A stretch of DNA of 64,000 nucleotides, from positions 1-64,000 of the forward strand of contig JAFJTR010000107.1 of the NCBI GenBank assembly GCA_022559985.1, written 5' to 3'. The translations under genes and the position numbers were made by a program. The DNA comes from Parastagonospora avenae f. sp. tritici 18332-5. Taxonomy: Eukaryota; Ascomycota; Dothideomycetes; Pleosporales; Phaeosphaeriaceae. The notes below the pieces were generated by a model, which saw only the letters and a program-made list of their open reading frames with translations, searched no databases and had not been told where the DNA came from. This document shows positions 24,745-35,162 of the stretch, one piece after another. Each line of letters starts with the position of its first letter. Position 1 is the stretch's first letter.

Positions 24745-25062
24745 GTTGGACATTGGCGCAGTAACAGTAGCTTTTCAAGCTCGATCAATTGTGGTTGATG
24801 AGGAGATTGAAGAGATGTTCCGGATGCGCCGTGTGTATCTGGCATCGACATGCGTGACGGTGCAGGACGCTAGCGTGATGCGCTAGTGAATGCTGCACCT
24901 TCCAATGTTCACAACCAACGCCGCGGCATGACGACAGGAGGAATTTGGCTTAACTTGGGGTTGTATTTCATGCTTGCTACACACCGTAGAGATATGCCTC
25001 TTCACCAGTCGCCATCCGGTTCATACTGATTATACTGATTGCGTGGGTATTACCTCCTTGCA
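24745..25062. other. Spacer between paralogous genes
   Basis: About 320 bp with no supported frame; it probably contains the promoter of copy 2 and the 3' UTR of copy 3. Confidence 0.5.
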
Positions 25063-25789
25063 TCAAGCCTTTCCAGGGTGAAGTCCCTTTGCCAATTCCA
25101 TCATTTCCATAAAATCATCCCTCCAGGGCCCCTCGGAGTTGATTGAGCTAGGGCATCCAGTGAGCCCTGCCTCGGGAAGCTGGCCACAAAATCCATCTTG
25201 GTCTCGGACAGTGATCTTGACTTCTGGAGAACGTTGACCAACCAGGGCGTATATATCGACAAATAGACGCACGAGTCGATAAGAAGGCGGATGCTCTTCC
25301 ACGATTTCGATGCTTTTCAGTCCACTGAATTCAGCGATGGACTTCAGGTACGTGGCCTCATAGTCGTCCCACTCGTACGGGTACAGCTGGCCTCCACTAG
25401 TTTCCAACTTCAAAAACGCTATAGCCGCCTTTTGATCCGGTGTGCGACTCTCGAGGAAGGTCTGGAAAGTTTGTTTGATGTGAAAGACGAATGATCCCTG
25501 GAGAAATGGAATCAAGCGGGTCTCGGTATGCAGTTGGCGGTTGACGGAAAGGAGGGCCATGTTGAGGTTCGCATAGTCGAGGTCTGTTTCATTGCAGCCG
25601 TGGAAACGTATGGCGCCGTCTACAAGGACGGTTTCGATTCGAAGGCCATGGAGATCGTCGAGAACATATCCGTATATGGCGTTCCTGAGCTCCGCTGGCA
25701 GAAGGAGGAGCAGTGACGTCGGTGCACTGCGACAATTAGTGGCAGCTTGGAGAGCAGGCAGGCGCGACATACGTGTCGATCTCTGACAT
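25063..25789 (-). CDS. LPAELR (2EXR/F-box-like) protein, copy 3, intact
   Basis: Exons 25773-25789 (17 nt, encoding MSEID plus two bases) and 25063-25726 join in phase 2, giving 226 aa. The 46-bp intron starts GTATGT, has CACTAAT and ends GTCGCAG. The protein begins MSEIDTAPTSLLLLLPAELRNAIYGYVLDD; the second motif is VNRQLHTETRLIPFLQGSFVF and the third FLESRTPDQKAAIAFLKLE. A longer frame that starts at 25770 inside the intron is also open, but the 17-nt exon fits the paralogues better. The C-terminal 100 residues (LKSIEIVEEHPPSY onward) resemble the other copies only weakly. Function unknown. Confidence 0.78.
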
Positions 25790-26074
25790 GTTCGGCTAGG
25801 TAACGACGTCCAAGTTCGATTTTTATCTGGGAACCGGTGTCGAGTGGACGTGGTGGAACCTGGAGGTAGAATTGGTACACATGGGAACTGCTAGCGCCGC
25901 GCGCTAGTGGGGCGCTAGCAGGGGACACTTTCACCGACAACACCTGAGGGAGAGCGAGACAACAACGAATATGCCCAATACTTCTGCGTGTACTAGCTTA
26001 AGAAACACCACACCACAACCTGAGATGTGAAGACACCAACGCTGATGTTATACTAGACAGAGGTCGAGTTGTAT

Positions 26075-26842
26075 TCAACGTTGCTCAGACCATGGGTGTG
26101 AGACAATAGGTCTTGTATGAAAGTATTGTATTGTTCTGATGAGCTGAGCAGTAGAAGGGCCCGAGCTTTGCATTGTCATGTAACAATAGGGTGACCATCG
26201 CGAGAAAAACACTGGGAACGTACGGGAGGCTCGGTTGCGGACTGGACGCAGCTCAACTGCGCTGACCTTGAAATTCGGAGACCACTCAAGGACTACTTCC
26301 CTTATGACATCAACCCATTCCGGCGTGCAGCATTTCTGGTCGATCCGATAGTCCATTATATGAACTATCTCGAGTACAGTCAAGCCAGCCAAGTAGTCGA
26401 ATTCTTCCGCCTTCGACTGTATCCTTACGTTGTCCTTAAGCATTTGCCTGCTCCCGTACGTGCGCAACCTTATAGCTCGGATAGCAGATTTCTGAAGTGG
26501 AGTGCGGGTTCGGAAGAATGCGTTCATTAATTTCGAGGAGTTGAACTCAAAGATGCTGTTCAAATATGGTAATGTTAGCGTTTCTGCGCGGGTTTGTCGG
26601 CGTACGAATAACAGAGTCTGGTTTTGATGCACGTAGGTTCTACCGCACAACATTCCGTCTTCGATATAGATGTGGCAGCGGCCTTTTTCGGAAGCGTATT
26701 TGTATTTTCCGTCGCGTAGTTCCCTGGGTAGAGCGAGGAGCGGTGAGCTTTGCAAGCTTTGCATATTGCCGGCGCTTGAGTTTGGACACTTTCGAGTATT
26801 CAGTTAGCTTCAGAAGTGACACTACCATGACTGCGTAATCAT
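26075..26842 (-). CDS. LPAELR-family protein, copy 4, divergent motif
   Basis: Proposed exons 26826-26842 (17 nt) and 26075-26756 join in phase 2 across a 69-bp intron, giving 232 aa; an alternative is a start at the ATG at 26764 without the intron. The frame has no internal stop. The first motif is altered to LALPRELRDGKYKYAS: the usual Ile of ELRxxIY is Lys and the pre-ELR Ala is Arg. The second motif is FVRRQTRAETLTLPYLNSIFEF, also with a changed ExR position, and the third is FFRTRTPLQKSAIRAIRLR. The motif changes suggest relaxed constraint, so the gene may be on its way to decay even though it is open. Confidence 0.65.
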
Positions 26843-27191
26843 ACCCTCTCGTTGTTTGGATTGGTAAATGTTGGAATAGGCAGAAGTTCAGGTCCAGGTA
26901 AAAAAATGACGATGAGGATTTGATGTGAGGGGCATGCATGAAGCTAGTCGAACGTGTGTAACCTGTACCTCGTTCCCAAATACACATGTAAAAGCGTATT
27001 AAGCGAATTCCGATCAAAGGTTCTGGGATAATCTTTGGAGGTTCATGGTCGTAAAGAGAGCATACATCATTCTGATATTGATTCCTTTCGAGATGTTGCA
27101 GAACTTGAAGCTCTTCCGGGCATACTACAGGCTGAGACCACAGCGCCTAGCACGACCCTCCAAACATGGTGGTCGCTTACACCCATCAAAG
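26843..27191. other. Spacer, no gene seen
   Basis: About 350 bp between copies 4 and 5 with no supported frame. Confidence 0.5.
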
Positions 27192-27811
27192 CTACTCTAG
27201 TTCCTCCTTCGGTGCTGATAGGAATGTCTTCCATGATAAGTTTTTTTTGTCCTGCTTCACAACGCTTATTACTGTGGCACATAAAAACGTCCCGTTCGCG
27301 TGTCGAGTCATCCAATCTTTGATCCAGATGTCACCCATGCCAGTCAAAAACCATAGTTCGAAGATCTCAATTTCCCGTAGACCTTTCAATCCGACCAGCA
27401 ATGAGAGCACCGAGTCCTAAATTAGATAATCATCTTTTAGTATGATCGATCGAATGACGGTGTTTTGTTCCTTAGTCCGAGTAGCAAGAAATGCTTCTTG
27501 GGCGCTGGTCCTACGAAAGAGGAACTTGCCCATAAAGTAAGGAATAAGCTTAATTTCTGCGTAACTCTGGCGATTGACGAACAAAATGGCAAGACTGTGC
27601 TTGGGAGAGCTTATCATTGGTGCTCTTTCGGTACCCTGTCCTGTTCCATAGCAAGTGTCTTCGAACAAGCCTTGGTACATGTAGATTTCGTTCCTGAGCT
27701 CGCCCGGTAGATCGAGGAATGGTGACCGAGGGAGATCACTAATGCTATATTGAAGTAAGGAATTGTACTCGGCCTAGGGAGAGATACCACGTACGATTGT
27801 GCGAGTACCAT
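27192..27811 (-). pseudogene. Broken LPAELR gene, copy 5
   Basis: A 17-nt first exon (27795-27811, MVLAQ plus two bases) joins in phase 2 to 27738 across a 56-bp intron ending CATTAG. The protein then reads SDLPRSPFLDLPGELRNEIYMYQG, LFVNRQSYAEIKLIPYFMGKFLF and FLATRTKEQNTVIRSIIL. A TAG at 27417-27419 interrupts the frame, and the same frame continues (DSVLSLLVGLKGLREIEIFELWF) to 27192, matching the paralogues. This is a single nonsense change in an otherwise complete copy. The retained splice sites and frame argue for recent loss. Confidence 0.75.
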
Positions 27812-28279
27812 GACTTCGAATACCTCCATCGTTGGTAGACGATTGCTCGGTTGAGTACAAACGTGAGATCTTAATAGCAGCAAGGAGGCCGAGAAACGAT
27901 ATATATACAGTGAGCATGCAAGCGAAGTGCTCGTGCTCCACTAGCGTGAAGGCTTTCTCTCCATACATGTGTGACGAACTGGACGTACGCAGTCTAGTGC
28001 GGCAGTGAGTACTTCTAGAACCAGATAATAGCCTGCTTAAGTAAACAATTCAACAGCCAGATATGACAGGAGTCAATGACAAATTCCAATGCTGAGCCCA
28101 ATAGCTTGTCATCAGTTCCATGACGATGCACATGAGTCTAGTTTAAAGTAGTCACTAAGGTGTATTAAAACGACATCAGAAGCATGAACGTACTTACTTT
28201 CTACAAATTCCCAACAAAGACTACAAATCATACATTGCAAAATTCTGATCCATCTACCAAAACTTTACAAAACACAGCC
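27812..28279. other. Spacer, no gene seen
   Basis: About 470 bp with only short frames; it probably contains the promoter of copy 5 and the 5' region of the Cys-rich gene. Confidence 0.45.
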
Positions 28280-28937
28280 ATGTCGACCAACTCGATCAAT
28301 TATCCAGAACAAATGAAGAGAGTCAAGAGCTCCGCGATTTCCGAATGTTGTGTGCAACTCAAGGTTTTCTGGGCAAATTGCGAACACTGTGCCGCAGATA
28401 CTTATGAGCACAAGTGTGATGAGTTCCTCGCCGAGGAGCGGTGTGAGCGTGACGACAACACTCAATGGGCGAAGGTGTTGGTAGGGTCTTAGCACTAGTG
28501 CTGAAAGGAAATAACGATAACTAGGAATGCATTCTGTTCGGTTGGTTTTGACTTTATTGTACTAAGGAGGAGAACTACAGAAGAGATGGGCTCAGGGGTT
28601 CTGGTCTGAGCGCTGCTCGGACGCCGCGATCAGCGCGTCTGACCGCGTGACCGAGATCAGTGCGCCTGGTTGCGTAGTTGGGATATTGACGATACTTGTG
28701 ATCCGACAGAAGGATCCTTTCTCTAACTTAGGCGTATTCGGCCATATGTAGCGTTTGCCGAATAATGGGCCCTGGACAGGAGATTGTGAGCATTGTAGAG
28801 ACCCCGAAAATCCTAAAGTCTGCACGGATGGGCAGGTGGAGGCCTGGCAAAACGAGAAAAAGATGGACTTGGTGAAAGAAATCAAGACAATGGCTGGAAT
28901 AAGCGAGGAGATGGAGAAGATTGAGTGGAGCAGGTGA
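28280..28937 (+). pseudogene. Small Cys-rich gene with twin CEHC motifs, split by a solo LTR
   Basis: The left part (28280-28475) begins MSTNSINYPEQ and contains CCVQLKVFWANCEHC and later CDEFLAEERCERDD. The right part (28714-28937) contains PFSNLGVFGHM, an in-frame TAG at 28749-28751, then GPWTGDCEHCRDPENPKVC and a charged tail. The solo LTR and one copy of its target duplication (238 bp) separate them; leaving those out restores a single frame. So the gene existed before the insertion, and carries one more nonsense codon besides. With both parts it would encode about 140 aa without a signal peptide. The repeated Cys pattern suggests a zinc-binding fold, but I do not recognise the family. 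Confidence 0.65.
28476..28708 (-). mobile_element. Solo LTR (copy B), inverted relative to copy A
   Basis: This 233-bp element is the reverse complement of copy A's family: it reads TGTTGGTAGG at its left end and TGATCCGACA at its right end. It is flanked by GAAGG on both sides (28471-28475 and 28709-28713), a perfect 5-bp target-site duplication. The two copies share the internal palindrome GCACTAGTGC and a nearly identical 50-bp block (28568-28618), but differ by small insertions elsewhere. It interrupts the Cys-rich gene. Confidence 0.9.
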
Positions 28938-29982
28938 AGAAGTGTCTGGGATAGTGTGAGGTATGTGGTTGGCAGTGTAGTTTGAGTAGTGAATATTATA
29001 TTACTTACAGACCATGGTTGAACTACTTATATGTCTCACGGTGCAGAATACTCGATCGGTTGCGTACATATGTGTGAGCAATCTAGAAATATTGATATGA
29101 CAGTCTGAGAAGTGAGCACAATTGCAATGTACTTACAAAAAAAAACGTGAACGACTCCAGAATGTTGGAGACTCTTGTCCAGAGATTCATAGGTACCCAA
29201 TGAGCAGAATTAAGCATTTATATGCTACGTACCTGTGATAGCTGCCGAGGCTGCTGAATCTTACTTGTCCAACGTGACGCCTGGCAGTATGTGACTGTAA
29301 GAGCAGGGCCCTAGCTCGTGCATACCTAAACACCTACTACAAGTATGTTGATCATGACTACATACCTAGTGTGCAGGTCCCCTGATTAGGTGTGTCACGT
29401 AACGATGAGCGTCCGCCTTCAAGTTACGTGGATATCGTTCATTACAGTAGCGCGCCTAGTGGAGGGTCATGAAATGCTTCAGTGCCAATCACAGTCGTCA
29501 TCAAGCAAAATAATCGACCTGCTTGATTCCTAATTCGGCGTGCACATATTACGACTTGGTACTTGAGGCCGGACACGTCCCTGCCTTTGGCACGTTCGCG
29601 AATCAAGACGCCGATCGTCTTGCTTGTTGACAACTGTGGTGCCAATGTCTAGATACTTTTATGACTTGATGTGCTGTCAGAGGTGAAATGTTTACTTCAG
29701 AAGTCTCTGATTCTTGGTCATCAACTCAATGATGTTGCATCTATGATATTCAGAAGAGAGAGTAGTGAACAATGCAAGTCTGGTAAAAGGAATAGTACAA
29801 ACGGATGTAGAACACAGTGAATTTGGACTTTTTGCTTTTAGTGCGCAAATAACCAGTGTTACTGTCACCCGCAACCCGTGCGCTGTCCGCTCTGACCAAC
29901 TCACATCCTCCTTTCACCTTGCAGATCTTGATAAAAGCCTTTATGTATAACTTAGCGAGTTCAGATCTTCATCCATAAGAAA
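28938..29982. other. Gene-poor AT-rich region
   Basis: About 1 kb with short frames only (longest 67 codons on the minus strand at 29442-29645). Nothing recognisable. Confidence 0.5.
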
Positions 29983-30109
29983 AGTGGTCTAGTAGAAATA
30001 CGAACACCACTGGTTCTAATGGAGCTAAAATCGAGGGATTGTTAGTTCGATCCCTCAATAAACAAAAACCGTAAATGAATTAGAGTCGGGTGCGACCTGA
30101 TTCATTTAC
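29983..30109 (+). other. Three consecutive hairpins, tRNA-like promoter boxes
   Basis: Hairpin 1 pairs AGTGGT (29983-29988) with ACCACT (30006-30011). Hairpin 2 pairs GAGGGAT (30033-30039) with ATCCCTC (30050-30056). Hairpin 3 pairs GTAAATGAAT (30071-30080) with ATTCATTTAC (30100-30109), enclosing an inner GTCG/CGAC stem. TGGTCTAGTAG (29985-29995) fits the Pol III A box and GTTCGATCC (30045-30053) the B box, but no acceptor stem forms, so it is not a normal tRNA. It might be a degraded tRNA-derived element or a structured RNA. Confidence 0.4.
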
Positions 30110-31132
30110 ACTCTTTGCCTTTCTTGCGCTCTCACAAGAGACAGGACTTCAGTAGGCAGAGCTAGTACATGTCCGCAAGTTTAAGCAAGCCTCGGAGCCA
30201 GCTGACAGACGATAAGGTCATCACAGAAAAGAGCCGGATGCTGTATAAGATATGGAGGTGAAAAATCACGCGTATCTCTAAGTTTTGGAAGTCGGATAAG
30301 AAGACAAATATATATAAATAGAATGCTACACATAGCACCCCTGAACATTAGAAGTCTGAACGTCAGCCCTGGAAAGTATCTAGTACACTCACTCGGACAG
30401 ACAACCAGGCAAATCGAAACAATCCCAGCGATAACCTAAAGTAATGAATGCAAACCGAAGAGAAAGGTCCGTCGCCCTCAAAATGTGTGGCGTGCTAAGA
30501 TCTCGCATGTGAAAGTCACCAAGACTTTTGTGAGGAGACCGTTGGTCATGAGTCTTCCTTCGCCTTTATTGGCGGAAGCGTGTTCCGAAAATTTATGCAA
30601 CTGCGACCCACTTACCTACCTGCATCGACCCACAACCGAGACTGACTCGATACATTGGCCATGATTCAGGACCTCACGATCTGTGGCTCCAGAATCACGC
30701 CAGGTGGATTCCCCAACTTTTCACGACTCGCGGCTGTTACCTAGGTACGCTTCTTTCGGAGCTTGCTTCCGCCGGCGGGATCACGCAAGCATCGACCACT
30801 GGTTTTGTGTCGCAGGCACGTGTCAGGCGCAATCCTGGCGGGTTCGTGGATACGTAATAGAAGTGGAGACGGGCTATTTTAATGATGAGGTAAAGGACTG
30901 GGAGATGCGATGGAATATGTCTAACCGGTAGACTTGTGTGGTGTGAAGTTAGTCTGTGTTTCGTCGCATCCTTCTGCACACATCGCCGAGGCACGAAGGC
31001 GATTACTCACAGTATGCATAAAATGGTACTTTTGAACATTACACAATATTATTTTGTTATCGGTCATAATCTATAAAGTCCGTACCGCAAGTGTGGTATA
31101 GGCATTGCTAAACAAGAACGACCTGGAAGAGC
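30110..31132. other. Region downstream of tyrosinase, no gene seen
   Basis: About 1 kb. A plus-strand frame of 82 codons (30683-30931) is present but without domain or homology that I can recognise. Confidence 0.4.
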
Positions 31133-32389
31133 TTAAGCGTAAATGTAGCAGAGAGGTCCTCCAGTCGTGCTCATCAGATCAGACATCTTGACAGGTGGGC
31201 CAGCGGCGAAGCCGAGGTCAATGACGGTGTCGAGAGTGGTGTCTGGCGAAGGAGGCATGTTCATGAAAGTGCCGGTACCGGAAATACCGCTGGCACCAGT
31301 ACGCGTCTTGAGGTCAAGCTGCTGCCAGATCCACCAGGCGCGGTCGATTCCACCATGGTGAAGGTAGAACAGCGGGTCGCCGGGAGATGTGAAGAGATCA
31401 CGGCCGGGGTCGCCGCCCATGGAGTAGTGGCCACCACCATGGACACCGATGCTGCCCGAGCCGGGAAGGCCCTGCATCGTGTTCTGGAAATTGGCGACAT
31501 CTTTGGTGCCGAGGATCAAGTTTGCTATAGAGGAAGCGTTGGCGAAGTTCTTGTTGGAGTAGTCGGTCAAGTCACGCTTCAGGCACCTCGGGTTATAGCC
31601 GAGACCATCGCCGTTCGAAACGGAAGTACCGTCGGTCAAGCCCAACTGAACTGGACCAAGATTGACTTTCATGTTCTTGAAGGGCCCGCTCTTGATACAG
31701 CCACCACCAGTCCCAGCAGGAAGCCAGAAGTCGGGCAGGCCGTTTCCTCCAAGATTGACTTCTTTGCCACCTGGAATGAACTCTCCATTGCCGGACATGG
31801 AGAAGGCGGAACCGTCCAGCATCGGCGATTTTTCAAGACCAGATTCGGCAGTCTTTGCCCAGTTCCAGTAAGGCTGGTATCCTTTGTATCCGCACTCTTT
31901 GCGGAGAGCTTGCTCGTATTGCCAGGTGAAGTATCGGTGCCATCCCAAGAAAGTACCGGAGTAATGGATCGTGGTAGTCTGGTTGATGTGAGTCGCTACC
32001 CAGTCGTCGAATCGGGACTTCGCTCCAGGAACGAGCGAAGAAGGAGTCTTCGCCTGCTTTGCCTGGAAGCAAAGGACAGCATCGGTGTAGGCCTTGCGCT
32101 CTGGATTACTCAGAGAACCCCACTCCCGGCGGACGGCAACGTTCTTGCTATTGCAGGTCCCTCGCTTCAAGTCATTGCCCGACAAAGTGGCGTTGACTTG
32201 TTGCTGAGCGAATAGAGCTAGTTGGTCGAGCTGCTCCGCGGCGACTTTGGTGTCGGGTGAGGCTGCAGTGGGTAGTGCCGATGGCTCTATGGTAGAAGTT
32301 GCAACAGCACCCTCTTGAGGAGCCGGTAAGGCATACGACAATGTGCCCCCCGCCACCAGCGTCAGCGCCATAGAAGAGCTGAAACGCAT
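31133..32389 (-). CDS. Secreted tyrosinase-type copper oxidase
   Basis: A single exon encodes 418 aa. The N-terminus is a signal peptide (MRFSSSMALTLVAGGTLSYALPAP), so the enzyme is probably secreted. CuA ligands are His134 (VATHINQ), His142 (IHYSG) and His151 (GWHRYF); CuB ligands are His317 and His321 (HGGGHYS) and His344 (FYLHHGGIDRAWW). Tyrosinases oxidise monophenols to o-diphenols and o-quinones, in melanin formation or phenol oxidation. It is shorter than canonical intracellular fungal tyrosinases (500-600 aa) because the C-terminal lid domain is absent, so it may be constitutively active or a catechol-oxidase-like subtype. No gene of a melanin pathway is beside it; the next genes are about 2-3 kb away. 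Confidence 0.9.
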   Translation of the reverse strand: MRFSSSMALTLVAGGTLSYALPAPQEGAVATSTIEPSALPTAASPDTKVAAEQLDQLALFAQQQVNATLSGNDLKRGTCNSKNVAVRREWGSLSNPERKAYTDAVLCFQAKQAKTPSSLVPGAKSRFDDWVATHINQTTTIHYSGTFLGWHRYFTWQYEQALRKECGYKGYQPYWNWAKTAESGLEKSPMLDGSAFSMSGNGEFIPGGKEVNLGGNGLPDFWLPAGTGGGCIKSGPFKNMKVNLGPVQLGLTDGTSVSNGDGLGYNPRCLKRDLTDYSNKNFANASSIANLILGTKDVANFQNTMQGLPGSGSIGVHGGGHYSMGGDPGRDLFTSPGDPLFYLHHGGIDRAWWIWQQLDLKTRTGASGISGTGTFMNMPPSPDTTLDTVIDLGFAAGPPVKMSDLMSTTGGPLCYIYA

Positions 32390-34009
32390 CTTGAATCGAA
32401 CGAATAAGAACTCTGAGATGGAAGTAAGGAGTGATACGATCCGAAGGAATGCAGGAGGTTGAACTGTAAAACGCGGGCTGGGGCGACTTTGAGAGAAAGT
32501 TCGATACGGTCTTCCACGGGCTGCTCAACAGCATATAAATGGCTTTGCCGCACTATCTCGGTTGCATATCTCCAGCAATGCGGGCTTGGTGGCGAAGACC
32601 AAATTTGTTGGAATCGGTGGAGGAAGACAAGATTGGTGCCGTGCAGAACAGCTAGGCCCTCTCATAGATCTGAGCGTAGCATCGCCTTGCAGAAGGCTAG
32701 AGCTCACACCACATGCTTTGAAGCCAATAATACACTTGTACCTGGCGCATTGCAAACTACTCCACTTTTTGCCGAATACACACTTGTACCCGTCAGTAAA
32801 GACCCTGAAAAATGCGGCTGTGTTGCTGTGCTAGCCTAGAAGCAGTATAGCCACCCCTCGATGTTAACGCCGTCTATAATGCGTCCAGCTCGATTAGCCG
32901 CAGATGGTGCGACTGAACAATGCCGATAGCACGTGTGTGCCAGCAGACGGCAGATGGTCTTCGAGCCCGAGCATGAGCTTTCGAACTGACTCCCCACATT
33001 CAGACATATCTTCCGCTCCTTAGCCTAAACCCCTGCTATGAGTCGGAGAGTGCTCGATAAAACCAAGCAATCATGCCTTGTTCCAGCTAAGATGAGAATC
33101 TACGAACGGTTCCAATAATCCGCGCGGTACACCATGAGCGTATGCGAGTGTTCGCGATGTGGGGCGAACACCCGACAGAGTCATGGTGAGCGCGATCGAC
33201 TACACATCATCTATACAGCCGACTAACTGGTAACTGGGAACCGCGAATGCCTGCATACCAAAAGCAAACATGTTGATTACAGATTCGATGGAATCATGAC
33301 CTGGAGTTCAGCCCCCCCCCCCAACACGCAATACGTCGGACAATATTGCAGGAATCTCAAACGATACCTCGTGGCAGCCCTCCGAGAAATCTCGTATAAC
33401 CACGCCGCACATGTGCATACTCGGGCATGAACCCCATTTCGAGCCACATTGCCGTCCCGTGTGTGGTAATCGAATGGAAGGACGAAGGCCTGCGCAGTGA
33501 TTGTCGCGTTTCCGAATCAACCAGACTCGCCCGTCTCCCGCTTCCGCGACCGTCCCTTGCAAATCACATCGGGGGCGAGATTTTAGCTTCATCTTCATGT
33601 CGCTTTGCTCGCTTGACGCAAAAAGGAGCTAGAGTCGCCCGATCCCAGCAGCGCGACCCCCTTGGCCGATAGAATCCTCCCAGCCTGTCGGTTCATTGTA
33701 GCAGACTTTTGATCGCTGTCCCAATCCGAAGGGAGCGGCAGAAGTGATGCATAAAACGCGTTTTAGTTTGATGTGAGGACGGAGTAGGGCGGTGGTGCCT
33801 GTTTCCGGCGCTAACTGACCTAAGATGCTTATGTAAAAGCATGTGGGCGCAGCGCCAATCGAATCGTTTGCAGAAGTGGGGCTTGAATTATTCGATCTTC
33901 AACGATCCTCAGCGTTGTTCCGCACCTCCGGGGGACGCTCTCCCGCTTCACCCAGTCAGGCAGAGTGATCAAGCTTGGATACTTGCGTTGTTTACACCTG
34001 ATATGAACC
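32390..34009. other. Upstream region of tyrosinase, no confident gene
   Basis: About 1.6 kb between the tyrosinase and a possible small gene. It has short frames on both strands and an 11-C homopolymer at 33312-33322. No recognisable domain. Confidence 0.5.
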
Positions 34010-34415
34010 TCATTCTTTGTTTCGACAGCATCGACTTGCATTGATGTCGTCCTCACCCTTCCCATGCCAGATAGGCGCCCGCCAGTTAGGCCCGCCCGCT
34101 ACAAACATAGTTTTGCCCCCAGCTTCTAGCTTCGTCAGGAGGGCTTCCGACCCGTCCCCATGGATGCTGATTGGTTCAAAAGGCCCAATCCACGGAAGGG
34201 ACTTCCCGTCGGGCTTGAAGTCGCATCCGCCATTAGTCAAGTATGGAGTGATAACCGAGCATTGAATAATCATCAGGAGGCATTACCTGCGAAGGATCGA
34301 ATAGAGACGGGTTTCTGATACCTCTAGGCCTCCGCGTGTGCCGGACGCCAGTTCCTATATCTCTCCAGGCCTCCGGACACACTGCATGCGATATGCCGAG
34401 GTTCGCCTCTTGCAT
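34010..34415 (-). CDS. Possible small hypothetical protein
   Basis: Two exons (34287-34415 and 34010-34213) joined across a 73-bp intron with a TTGACTAATG branch-like site would encode 110 aa: MQEANLGISH, a DPSQ/PDGKSLPWIG junction in phase 0, then GKTMFVAGGPNWRAP. The donor GTAATG is weak. I recognise no family. It is listed because the splice and frame fit, not because of any homology. Confidence 0.25.
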
Positions 34416-35162
34416 AACTGACTACACCTTACAAGTCACCTTCCAAGGATGTTCTGTTTCCCGGTCTCGCACGTGCATGTCCAGTGCTGCAATCACGTTG
34501 CAACCCTGTCCGCTTTCTGCTCCTCGTGTTTGTCGACTAACGACGATGCTTGCGAACCATGCAGAGCTCACCGAGAGAGGATCTTCCTAGCTGTTCCTAT
34601 ACCAACTATGGATACTGAATCCGCACCTTGGCTGGCGGTTCTATCCCCATTGGTTTGTCAGACTCAGTATGTACAGAAGGCCCGAAACCTTATCCTGTAA
34701 GTCTGTGGGAAGCGGTTCGCTACTCTTCTGTCGTTGACGACGGCAGTTCTTTGCTGGCCACGGCAATTCTTTGCTCTCTCTACTTTTCTATTCTGTTGAA
34801 ATGGCGCCTTCCTTTCTAGTGCGATCTATCTATCAGGTTCGGCTAAAAGCACGCAAAGCGACGATCCTGTAAATGAAATGTCATACAGTGTCGATGTTTG
34901 GAAGCGTACATTGCTCCTTAGCGTCGCAGTCGCTGGGTAAATTGATTCAATCATCGCTTGCGTCTGAGACGACTTGTCATGCACGCCACACCTTGACACA
35001 CAACCCGTCGCATGGCCGTATTCCGAAAGGGGTTCCACTCCAGCTTCGTATGCACGGCATGATGTGGGCCTATCTGCACTGACATCGACTATATACCAGG
35101 AACCTGCTGATCCACCAAGAGGAAGATCTCTCGTAGTGGAATACACTGTAGTAGATTTCACG
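34416..35162. other. Upstream region of membrane-protein gene
   Basis: About 750 bp with overlapping short frames only; it probably contains the promoter of the Pth11-like gene. Confidence 0.45.

Noticed and set aside
23221..27811. Hypothesis that the LPAELR cluster is a defence or toxin system
   Set aside because: Nothing in the sequence beyond the ELR/ExR motifs supports this; the family is widespread and uncharacterised.
29976..30066. tRNA gene call for the hairpin locus
   Set aside because: The A and B boxes are present, but the ends around them do not pair, so a functional tRNA is not supported; kept only as structured sequence.
31355..32215. 286-codon plus-strand open frame
   Set aside because: It is antisense to the tyrosinase gene, without domain or splice context.
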